Assembly: GCA_019421015.1 (NCBI GenBank)
Contig: JAHZGC010000006.1
Location: forward strand, 62,001-126,000
Direction: 5' to 3'
Source: Coriobacteriaceae bacterium
GTDB lineage: Bacteria > Actinomycetota > Coriobacteriia > Coriobacteriales > UMGS124
Length of the DNA stretch: 64,000 nt
Shown here: piece after piece, positions 45,000-53,083 of the stretch
Position numbering within the stretch: position 1 is the stretch's first letter
Layout: each line of letters starts with the position of its first letter
Made by a program: the position numbers and the translations under genes
Notes under the pieces: model-generated
Database searches by the model: none
Told to the model about the DNA's origin: nothing
The model's input: the letters and a program-made list of their open reading frames with translations, nothing else

Positions 45000-46282
45000 A
45001 TGGGTGAGAGGCCCCGCATCGTTTGTATGCTCGCCGCGCTGGCGGTAGAATCGGCGCTCTGTATATCGGTAATGGGCGCGAGGGGACGGTCGCCCTGCTG
45101 GTACAGGCGGGAATACTGGCTACCCCATGGATCTGGGTTTCGGGGCTGCTGTGCGCCGTGGGTTTTGTGGGTGCTGTCGTGCTGGCGGGGCGCATCCTGT
45201 GCACCCACGGTCTGCTGTGGAGCGCGGGCGTCGTGGTGGTGGCCTACCTGGTGAACTTCGCGCTGTTTCTTGCCCTGCGGCAGACCGCCTGGCTGCAGCC
45301 GGCGGTGCTGTGCACTCCGTTGCTGGCGGCTTCTCCCTGGTTGCTCATAAACGGTGCGTGTACGGAGGGCGGCGTGCGTGGGGAGCGCCCGCTGCGCGGC
45401 ATATGGAGCGAGCCGCTGCTGTGGCTGTTGGTTTTGTTGCTGATGACCTGCGGGGCGATCCGGGGGATCGTGGGAGAGGGCAGCTCGCCCAACGAGGTGC
45501 GTACGCGCGTGTCGGCGGCTCTGGCCTTGGCGCTGGTTGCGACGTGGCTCGTGGGGCTGATGCTGGCCCGCAGCAAAGGTTGCGACCAGGCGGAGATGGC
45601 CCGAACCGTGCTGGCGGTGGCGATGGCCTGGTGGCTGGTGCTGACTGTTGCGTTTTTGGCGGGCGTGCTGTTCTACCTGTGGGTCGATGGGGCGTTGGGC
45701 ATCTATCTGGTTGCGTCGGTGCGCGCGACCCTCGACGCCCTGTGGTGGGTCGTGCTCTGCGCGGTGGCTCGGCGGCACAAGGTGGCGGCGACGCCGTTTT
45801 TTGCGGTGTGGGCGGGTGCGGCGTGGGCCGTGCTCTGGCTCGGCGGGTATTGGGTCGTGCCGGGGCTGCTGCTGTCGTTTGGCGGGGAGCGGGGCTTGGC
45901 CTTGGTGACGCCGCAGGCGGTGGCGCTGGTGGCCGTGTTCGGGCTGGTGTGCGCCTTGGTGGCGCTGTGCGTGTGGCTTCTGGTGCGCCCGCGGGGGCGG
46001 GCGGCGTGGGCGGTGGCCGGACCGGGGCCGTTTGGCGCGGTTGGTGCTGCCGGCACGGGTGGAGGGACCGGCCGGCAAGACGCATTGCGCGACGCGGGGC
46101 TTACGGAGCGCGAGGCGGAGGTGGCGTTGCTGTTCGCGCAGGGGTTCAGCATCGGCAGCGTCGCCGAGAAGCTGGGCATCGAGCGCAGCACGGCCCAGAG
46201 CCATAGCAAGGCGGTCTACCGCAAGCTGGGGATTCACACCAAAGACGAGCTCATCGCGCTCGTGCAGGGCGGCGGGGAATAG
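45000..46282 (+). pseudogene. LuxR-type polytopic membrane regulator, frameshifted near the start
   Basis: The ATG at 45000 has GGGAGGA upstream and encodes MGERPRIVCMLAALAVESAL, a first membrane helix. The frame breaks at about 45075-45086, and the protein continues in another frame from TVALLVQAGILATPWIWV to 46282. The C-terminal GerE domain (LTEREAEVALLFAQGFSIGS, then STAQSHSKAVYRKLGIHTKD) is intact. Corrected length is about 427 aa. It is divergent from the frameshifted reductase at 42815, its likely target. Confidence 0.8.
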
Positions 46283-46450
46283 AGTCGCGTCCCTATGGTG
46301 TGCCTGGTATCCCGTGCGCGGCTGGGGGGAGGTCTGCCGTTGCGCGATGGGAACCGATTGCGATACAAGACGTCGTTAAATCCATACCGTGTTAAACTGC
46401 CTACCTCACCGGATTGCTATTTAACGAGGTAAACGATAGATAGCGGCAAC

Positions 46451-46666
46451 ATGCTCACCATGGGCGAGGCGGCAACGCTGTTGGGCGTCGCCAAGGCGCG
46501 CGTCTCCCAGCTTGCGTCGGCCGGTCGGCTCGAGACGACCGTGGCGGCCGGCCGGAGGATGATTGTGGCGACCTCGCTCGACCGCTACGGGGACGGTCCC
46601 CGGGGCCGGGCGGCCAAAAAGACCCGCTACACGCTGATGGCGGCCGACTACGAGGTCGCGCGTTGA
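46451..46666 (+). CDS. small helix-turn-helix protein (excisionase/MerR-like)
   Basis: The protein has 71 aa. MGEAATLLGVAKARVSQLAS through GRRMIVATSLDRYG is an excisionase-type winged helix-turn-helix, followed by a basic tail. Just upstream, CGTTAAAT (46374) and ATTTAACG (46419) are inverted copies and could be its operator. The ribosome site is poor for both possible starts (46451 and 46460). Proteins like this often act with an integrase or toxin, but none is adjacent. Confidence 0.6.
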   Translation: MLTMGEAATLLGVAKARVSQLASAGRLETTVAAGRRMIVATSLDRYGDGPRGRAAKKTRYTLMAADYEVAR

Positions 46667-46741
46667 GGCTTGCCATCCCAACGCCTCCATGGTCAAAGAT
46701 GGAGAGCGAGAGCTCCCTGGCCCCTTTCTTTGGCCCGCACG

Positions 46742-46797
46742 GGAGAAGCCCTCAGAGCCGGCCGGTCTGGTGGGCCGGACGCCCCGAGGGCTTCTCC
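46742..46797. terminator. long hairpin with GGAGAAGCCCTC stem
   Basis: A perfect 12-bp outer stem (46742-46753 with 46786-46797) has an inner GCCGGCC/GGGCCGG stem. It lies between the convergent HTH gene and the reductase at 46832. Confidence 0.65.
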
Positions 46798-46831
46798 GCT
46801 GCGGTATTGAGGGTTGGACCTTGCTCGCGCG

Positions 46832-48535
46832 CTACTCGTTCTCGGCGATGTACTTGCCGGTCAGGTAGCCAAAGCACAGGCACTGGCCGTAGTTGTGGCC
46901 CTGCATGCGGAAGTTGTAGATGTTGGCGAACATGTCGCCGGCCATGGTGCCCACGTTATACAGGCCGGGGATGGGCTGGTCGTCGTCGGTGCAGACCTGC
47001 ATGTTCTCGTTGGTGCGCAGGCCGCCCATGACGGTGTAGAACACCACGCCCGCGGTTGGGGCGCCGTAGAAGGGGCCGTCGGCGATGGGCTGCAGGTACT
47101 TGGCCTTCTTGTAGAAGTCGGTGTCCTTGCCGGCGGCGGCCATCTCGTTGTAGCGCTCGATGCTCGCGACGGTGGCCTCCGCGGGCAGGCCCAGCAGCTC
47201 GGCGACCTCCTCGATCGTGTCGGCCTTGACGTAGGCGCCGGACGCCACCGACTCCTCCCAGCCGGCTACGATGTCGGCCGGCGGAATGGGGTCGGCGCCG
47301 TCAGCCTGGCCGAACTTGTGCCACGGGGCGGCGTCCTCGGCGAAGTTGGAGCCCCAGATGGTGTAGGCTGTGCGGTCCTTGAGCTGCATGGACTGCATGG
47401 CGTTGCCGGCTCCGCCCATGTCCTCGTTGCAGAAGCGCGTGCCGGTGCTGTCGAGCAGGATGCCGCGGGGGCCGCCGTAGGGCTGGGCGGCGCAGACCCA
47501 GCTGCCCTGGACCATGGGGGCGTTGGGATAGACCTTCTGCCAGGCGGCGCCCACCCACAGGCCCATCTTGTGGCCGTCGCCGTGGAAGATGCCCAGCGGC
47601 TCGTTGGGGTGCAGGCCGAAGTCGTAGTCGTAGTCCTGGTTGTTCTCCCAGTCGATGAGCTCCACGCACCACGGGCAGTACTTGGCCATCATGTCCTTGT
47701 CGCGGCTGAAGTCGCCGGTGGCCAGCACCACGCCCTTGCTGGCGTTGTACTGCACGAACGTGCCGTCGGCCTTCTGGCAGATGACGCCCTCCACGCGGCC
47801 CTCGGTGCCGTTGGGCTTGCCGCCGCGCACGAGCTGCTTGGCCACGGTCTCCCAGAAGATGCGGCCGCCGGCGGCCTCGATGTTCTTGGCCAGGGTGTTC
47901 ACGGCGAAGGCCTGGCCCACGCCGGCCATCTGCATGTCGGGGCTCACAAAGGAGTGCGAGGCCACCGGGCTGTTGGTGGGCGAGTCGAAGTCGTCGACGT
48001 TGGTGATCTCGAGAACGGCGTCGTAGCCCTCCTCGAAGAGCATGTCGAGCATCCAGTTCATCGACTCCTCGGAGTTGTTGTAGAACTTGTACCACTTGCG
48101 GTTGTCGACCTTGAACGAGTTGGCGGCGAGCTCCGAGAGGTAGAAGTTCTCGACGTCGTAGCGCTCCACGCCCTCGCGCTCCATGACCTTGGAGTAGGTG
48201 CAGTGGTTGGAGCCGCCGCGGCACACGGGGCCCGTGGAACCCGAGACGAGGATGGTACCGAGCCCGGCCTGGGCGCCCGAGCAGGCGGCCGCGAGGCCCG
48301 AGGTGCCGCCGCCCACGACCACGAGCTCGCAGTCCACGGTCTCGGCGATGTCGGTGATGGGCTCGGGGGCGATCTCGAAGGACCACTGCTGGTTGAGGAC
48401 GTCGGCGGTCAGGGGAGCGGCTGCCGCTGCGGTCTCGTCGGCGCGGGCAACGGTGAGGCCGGTTGCGCCGGCTGCGGCGGCGACGGTGGCGCCGGCGGCC
48501 CCGATGAAGCTGCGGCGGGACAGAGTGGTGCTCAT
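46832..48535 (-). CDS. Tat-exported FAD-dependent oxidoreductase without FMN domain
   Basis: The protein has 567 aa. A twin-arginine signal (SRRSF, RR at 7-8) and an FAD motif LVVVGGGTSGLAAACSGAQAG are followed by a FAD_binding_2 domain ending NYGQCLCFGYLTGKYIAE. The central sequence (WCVELIDWENNQDYDYDFG, PPYGGPRG-like Gly-rich loop, GTRFCNEDMGG) differs from the other reductases here. AAGGGA precedes MSTTLSRRSF. No regulator gene is divergent from it; the nearest neighbour is the Fic gene, which is convergent in function but on the same strand. Confidence 0.87.
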   Translation of the reverse strand: MSTTLSRRSFIGAAGATVAAAAGATGLTVARADETAAAAAPLTADVLNQQWSFEIAPEPITDIAETVDCELVVVGGGTSGLAAACSGAQAGLGTILVSGSTGPVCRGGSNHCTYSKVMEREGVERYDVENFYLSELAANSFKVDNRKWYKFYNNSEESMNWMLDMLFEEGYDAVLEITNVDDFDSPTNSPVASHSFVSPDMQMAGVGQAFAVNTLAKNIEAAGGRIFWETVAKQLVRGGKPNGTEGRVEGVICQKADGTFVQYNASKGVVLATGDFSRDKDMMAKYCPWCVELIDWENNQDYDYDFGLHPNEPLGIFHGDGHKMGLWVGAAWQKVYPNAPMVQGSWVCAAQPYGGPRGILLDSTGTRFCNEDMGGAGNAMQSMQLKDRTAYTIWGSNFAEDAAPWHKFGQADGADPIPPADIVAGWEESVASGAYVKADTIEEVAELLGLPAEATVASIERYNEMAAAGKDTDFYKKAKYLQPIADGPFYGAPTAGVVFYTVMGGLRTNENMQVCTDDDQPIPGLYNVGTMAGDMFANIYNFRMQGHNYGQCLCFGYLTGKYIAENE

Positions 48536-48769
48536 GGGCGGTTCCCTTCTACGCGTGGTCTGCGGATACCCTGGATACGCAGGGCGTTTGTGCGCAGCCG
48601 ACCCTCTTTGGTCGTTCGGCTGCGGTATGCCCACGAGTATGGGGTGTCCACGGGCGGGTGAAAAGCGGCGAAGTGTCACGTCAGGGGTGACGGGCGTTCA
48701 CGGGGGAGAAGCCCGGCGGGCTGAAGGCGTGGCTCGCGATTGGAGATGGAGAGGTTTGTGGTTAGCCGG

Positions 48770-50095
48770 TCACTTTTTGCCCCTTCTTTCCCGCGGCACG
48801 CGGAGGGCGACTGACCGCGTCGGCTTCGCTGTCGCGGTGTCGCCGCCCGGTGTTGCGAGGGCTCGCTCGTAGGCGGTGAACGCATCAAGGGCATCCCGGG
48901 CTGCGTATATGCCGCTCTTGCGGTTCTTGGCGTTCTGCACCAGGATGCCGGCGTCTACCAGGGCGTGTATGGCGAGACGGGTGGCCTCGTCGCTTCGCCC
49001 GGTGAGCCGCGCTGCCGAGCTCATGCTAACAACGGGGTTGCTGGGGAGCGCCTCGAGGAGAAGGTCGGTGGCGGAGTTTCTTCTCGCCTTGATTCGGGTG
49101 CGCCACTCCTGCTGCACGCCGTCCATGCGGCTCTCGAACTCGAGGGCCCGCTCGCAGGCCAGGGAGCAGGCGTTAGCGAAGTACTCGACCCAGGAGTTCG
49201 CGGCCTCGGCTCGGGCGCAGATGCGCCCGGCGTCGGTGTCGTAATCGCCGTCGTCGGTCCTAAACGCAGCGAGGTTGTTGATGTAACGGTTTTTGTCGGT
49301 GGCGAGCACGAGGGACACGGGGGGTACGACCTGGGGGGCGAGTCCGGAGCGCTGGAAGACGATGGGTATAAGCGACCGACCCGTGCGCCCGTTGCCGTCG
49401 GCAAAGGGGTGGATGGTCTCGAGCTGGGCGTGGGCCAAGGCGGCCGTGGCAACGGGAGGCAGGGGAGACCGGTTGCAGAACGCCACGAGGTCCTCCATCA
49501 GCGAAGGGGCGTGCTCGGGTGGGGGCGGCACGTAGGCGGCTCCTATGGGGTTGACGTTGTTGCCCCCGATCCAGTTCTGCTCGTGGCGCAGCTCACCTCC
49601 GTAGGTCTCGACGCGGGTGCCGGCGAGCAGCCGTCGATTGATGGAGCGCAAGGTATCCAGCGTGAGTTCGGGTAGGCCGGTCGCGTCGGCGACGGCGTCT
49701 TGCATGACCGCGATATTCGACAGTACGGAGGTCTCGGTGCTGTCGAGACGCTGGTGCACGCCCAGCTCCTCAAGTGCCTCGTGTTCCAGAAGCTTGCCCG
49801 CTCCCATCTCGAGGCCCTCGATGCGCGACGACGCGAGTGCTTCGGACCTCAGGATGAGGCGTGCGAGCGGCTCGGTGTCGGTTAGATGCGAGCAGCGGTG
49901 GTTGAGGGCGCGTATGGATCCCTCCGCCTTCGAGACGGCCGACGCTGCGGTGGCGCCCAGGTGGAGGTCGAATCCCTCTAGCCTATCGGGAAGATAGGGA
50001 TAGTACGTTCCTCCTTGGGTTTCGCGCCGGTTCATCCCCCATCCGTCGGACTGCCAATAGGCAGGTTGGTAGATGCCCACGATGCCGCCTCCCAT
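48770..50095 (-). CDS. Fic family protein with N-terminal inhibitory motif and winged helix
   Basis: The protein has 441 aa. The inhibitory motif S89-xxx-E93-G94 (SSRIEG) marks a class II Fic enzyme whose own helix blocks ATP. The active site HPFADGNGR is at 229-237. A C-terminal winged helix (VSMSSAARLTGRSDEATRLAI) could bind DNA. It would AMPylate a target protein. ATG at 50095 directly abuts the first of four operator boxes; ATG at 50035 is the alternative. The wHTH and the upstream boxes together suggest autoregulation. Confidence 0.9.
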   Translation of the reverse strand: MGGGIVGIYQPAYWQSDGWGMNRRETQGGTYYPYLPDRLEGFDLHLGATAASAVSKAEGSIRALNHRCSHLTDTEPLARLILRSEALASSRIEGLEMGAGKLLEHEALEELGVHQRLDSTETSVLSNIAVMQDAVADATGLPELTLDTLRSINRRLLAGTRVETYGGELRHEQNWIGGNNVNPIGAAYVPPPPEHAPSLMEDLVAFCNRSPLPPVATAALAHAQLETIHPFADGNGRTGRSLIPIVFQRSGLAPQVVPPVSLVLATDKNRYINNLAAFRTDDGDYDTDAGRICARAEAANSWVEYFANACSLACERALEFESRMDGVQQEWRTRIKARRNSATDLLLEALPSNPVVSMSSAARLTGRSDEATRLAIHALVDAGILVQNAKNRKSGIYAARDALDAFTAYERALATPGGDTATAKPTRSVALRVPRERRGKK

Positions 50096-50170
50096 AACCT
50101 TGGTTTTCTTGGACTAAAAACCAAGGTTACCAGATAACCTTGGTTTTTCTGATGCAAAAACCAAGGTTTT
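50096..50170. promoter_or_regulatory. four AACCTTGG boxes at 20-bp spacing
   Basis: AACCTTGGTTTT (50096-50107), AAAAACCAAGGTTA (50116-50129), TAACCTTGGTTTTT (50135-50148) and AAAAACCAAGGTTTT (50156-50170) alternate in orientation, with centres about 20 bp apart. Boxes 2 and 3 form a perfect 14-bp inverted repeat. They lie immediately upstream of the Fic gene and are probably its operator. Confidence 0.75.
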
Positions 50171-50218
50171 GCCGTGCGCTGCGCCTAACAGGAGCCTTCA
50201 CTCCAAAGGGGCCCCTGC

Positions 50219-51085
50219 TTATTCGACCGGATCGAGCACCATGGCGTCGCACAGGGCCAGGCACGCATGTTGGAGCTGCAGGTCGGATGCCACGTGGGGC
50301 CCAATGTAGCCGTACATGACCACGGTGTCGTAGGGGCAGCGGTAGGGCCGGTACACGATGCCCTGCTGGTATTCGGGTGCCGTGAGCAGGGGCGTGGGCA
50401 TGACGCCCTCGTTGCGAAAGAGCCGCGTGTAGACGTGGGTGAGGTCGTTGCTGTACGAGATGCTGCGGCCGGGCGCCACCGGTACCCAGAAGACCTTCTC
50501 GTAGCCGCAGGAGTAGCACACGATGTCCTGGTCGGCCATGTCGTCCCAGGTCACCTCGGGCTTGGCGGCCAGGGGGTTGCGCTCGCTCATGGCCACGTAG
50601 AGCGGGGCGTGGACGAGCGCCTTGCCCTCATCGAGCATGTTGGGCAGGGGGATGTGTGACACCGCGAGGTCGGCCTCGCCGCTTTGGGCGCGCCGGTTGC
50701 ATTCGGCGTCGGGGCCGCTGGTGAGGCGCACGTGTACGTCGGGGTTCGTGTGACCGAACGCCTCGATGGCCTGTTCGAAGGGCGCGGTCCAGGAGTTGGG
50801 GATGGCCAGCTCGATCTCGAGCGTTCCCTGCTGGGCGCGGACGGCCTGGTTGATGCGGTCGTAGTCCTCCACGAGCGGGGCCACCTGGGCGTAGAAGCGC
50901 TTGCCGGCCGGGGTGAGGTCAACCCCGTCGCGGTTGCGCTCAAAGAGCTCGTAGCCCAGCTCGCCCTCAAGGCGCCCCATCGACTTGCTCAGGGCGGCGC
51001 GCGACACAAAGAGATCGTCGGCCGCCTCGCGGAAGCTCCCGCGCCGAGCGGCTTGCACAAAGTATTTGAGCTGCTGGATCTCCAT
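50219..51085 (-). CDS. LysR family transcriptional regulator
   Basis: The protein has 288 aa. MEIQQLKYFVQAARRGSFRE and ADDLFVSRAALSKSMGRLEGE form the helix-turn-helix, followed by a LysR substrate domain ending in LALCDAMVLDPVE. AGGGGAGA precedes the ATG. It lies upstream of the Fic gene on the same strand but separated by the operator array. Its target is not obvious, as no reductase is divergent from it. Confidence 0.88.
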   Translation of the reverse strand: MEIQQLKYFVQAARRGSFREAADDLFVSRAALSKSMGRLEGELGYELFERNRDGVDLTPAGKRFYAQVAPLVEDYDRINQAVRAQQGTLEIELAIPNSWTAPFEQAIEAFGHTNPDVHVRLTSGPDAECNRRAQSGEADLAVSHIPLPNMLDEGKALVHAPLYVAMSERNPLAAKPEVTWDDMADQDIVCYSCGYEKVFWVPVAPGRSISYSNDLTHVYTRLFRNEGVMPTPLLTAPEYQQGIVYRPYRCPYDTVVMYGYIGPHVASDLQLQHACLALCDAMVLDPVE

Positions 51086-51294
51086 GGGCGTCTCCCCTGC
51101 GGGCCGGTGCGGGCTTAGGGGGATTATAGCGTGGTACGGATGCCGGGGTGGGCGTTGGCCCGGCGCAGGGCATGGGAGGCGGGGTTGGGAACGTCGTGCT
51201 CTTCCGTCTGACCGTAAGGGCCGGTACGGCTGGCACCTGACGCAATCGGGGGTCCTTTGTTCTCGGCGCGATGCCGGCCCGCATTTGCTCGACC

Positions 51295-52875
51295 TTACGA
51301 GGCGTCGATTAGCTCGACCAGCTCTTGGCGCGAATGGATTCCGAGCTTGCGGTAGAGGTTGCGCGAGTGCGACTGCACGGTGTTGATCGATATTCCCTCC
51401 TCGGTCGAGATGCGCTTGGCGCTGTAGCCGCGATAGAGGTAGTAACCCACCAGAGCCTCCCGGGCGGTGAGATCGAACTGCTGGACCAGTGGCGCCATGT
51501 TCGGCATATCGTCGAGAGAGGGCTCCGGAGAGTCCGGTTGCCGAGCTGCGCTCGGCCCTGATGCGGCCTGGGCAAAGGTCAGGTCGTGCGAGCCGAGCAC
51601 GGCTATCGTGCCGATTGCCACGGCTGCCGAGGATAGGATTCCGATACAGCGGAACGTCTCGACAAGCCCTCCTTGATGGGCAACGGGCAACAACGGGAGA
51701 ATGCCGTACCCAGCTGCGCAGGCCAGCATTTCGGGGAGGATAAAGTACAAGAACGCACCCCTGAACACCCCACGTTTGTTGGTGGCGACCATGTTGGAAG
51801 CGAACACGAGGACCAGGGTTTCTGCCAGCACGCGGGCCGAAGTGATGGTGGCGATTCCTGCATGAACCACAGCGGTAGAAGCCGGCATGGATGCGAGCGC
51901 GGTGCCTCCTACAAAACTGCCGAGGAGGATATAGAAGGCGACGCCGAGCGGGGCGCCGGTTCCTTTGGCGGCGCTTATCGTTATAAGGATGAGAGATAGT
52001 TCGAGAATGCCCACAAGGTGTTTGGTGAGCCTCAGGTCCTCGTTGGGAAAGGCGGTGTCGGCCATCGCCTTGATGAACGTTACCAGTGCCAGGACCCCTA
52101 CGACTGCATGTATGTGGCCTCGCGTTATCTGCAAAGGCATTTGTGTGGGCGGTGTTGAGGTTTGCGGAGCAGACGCCGCAAGGCGCGAAGCGGCATATAA
52201 AAAGATGGCAGCCAAAAGGAGGTAGAGCACGCCGCCGTTATCTAGGCCCAACACGTCGGATAACAAAAACGTTTCGACAATACTCGCCAGCGTCGAACCA
52301 AACACACAGATCAACGGCGTGCGATTATCGGAGCGCGCCGATTGAGCGACTAGGATTACGCACTGTACGGCCAACAAAGATGTTGCCAGGGCCACGATGG
52401 CGAGCGCGCCATATCCTATGGGCGCAGCCAGCGATGCGCCAAAAGCGCTGGGCAACATGAGAAGCCCGGCGATAAACCCGATTGCCAGGCATAGCGGTCC
52501 AAACCGTCGCGACTGCCATAGATTTCTCGTCCCTATTGTGCAGGCGATTGCTCCCGAGAACCCTATGAGCGTGCTGTAGTACCCCAAAACGATGCCCGGG
52601 TCGTTGGACGCTAGGCCCGAAAGTTCGATAAAGTCGACAATTCTGGCATGGCGGATAAGCGACCAAAAGAATGACAGTCCTAGTATGAGGAAGAGACGAT
52701 ACGCAAGATGCGGCTGTCCGCCCCGGACGGAGCGCTGCCATGTGGGCTCGTCGGACCAAAAGGAGTTCTCAGGCAAACCGGCGTCTCCTTTCGGAACGGT
52801 GTGGACATTCTGTACGGCAGCCATACGGACTATGGGCAAACAAATCACGGTATCACAGGCGTCCCCGCCTGTCAC
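51295..52875 (-). CDS. LuxR-type regulator with polytopic membrane N-terminus
   Basis: The protein has 526 aa from the GTG at 52875 (GGGAAG upstream); ATG at 52824 is an alternative. About 12 hydrophobic segments span residues 60-430. The GerE domain at the C-terminus reads FDLTAREALVGYYLYRGYSA, then TVQSHSRNLYRKLGIHSRQE. It is somewhat less GC-rich than its neighbours. It is divergent from the double-FMN reductase gene at 53084 and probably regulates it. Confidence 0.88.
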   Translation of the reverse strand: MTGGDACDTVICLPIVRMAAVQNVHTVPKGDAGLPENSFWSDEPTWQRSVRGGQPHLAYRLFLILGLSFFWSLIRHARIVDFIELSGLASNDPGIVLGYYSTLIGFSGAIACTIGTRNLWQSRRFGPLCLAIGFIAGLLMLPSAFGASLAAPIGYGALAIVALATSLLAVQCVILVAQSARSDNRTPLICVFGSTLASIVETFLLSDVLGLDNGGVLYLLLAAIFLYAASRLAASAPQTSTPPTQMPLQITRGHIHAVVGVLALVTFIKAMADTAFPNEDLRLTKHLVGILELSLILITISAAKGTGAPLGVAFYILLGSFVGGTALASMPASTAVVHAGIATITSARVLAETLVLVFASNMVATNKRGVFRGAFLYFILPEMLACAAGYGILPLLPVAHQGGLVETFRCIGILSSAAVAIGTIAVLGSHDLTFAQAASGPSAARQPDSPEPSLDDMPNMAPLVQQFDLTAREALVGYYLYRGYSAKRISTEEGISINTVQSHSRNLYRKLGIHSRQELVELIDAS

Positions 52876-52906
52876 TCACATAGCTTCCCACAAATCGCCA
52901 TGTGAG
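52875..52906. promoter_or_regulatory. CTCACAT/ATGTGAG inverted repeat
   Basis: CTCACAT (52875-52881) and ATGTGAG (52900-52906) are perfect inverted copies 18 bp apart in the LuxR/reductase divergent promoter. A further CCTCACA occurs at about 52921. A candidate operator only. Confidence 0.35.
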
Positions 52907-53083
52907 GGCCCTCGTCCCATGCCTCACAAGTTTTCGAGCAATCACATAGATCTCTCTCCAGCACAATCGATGACGTCGCAGGGCACGATGATCTTCCGTT
53001 GTGCCAACGACGTACGCCCGTCGGCCTCGCATGAAGCAGGGGCGAAAGAATGGCGGGAACGACCAAAGAGGAGGGAACTTACC

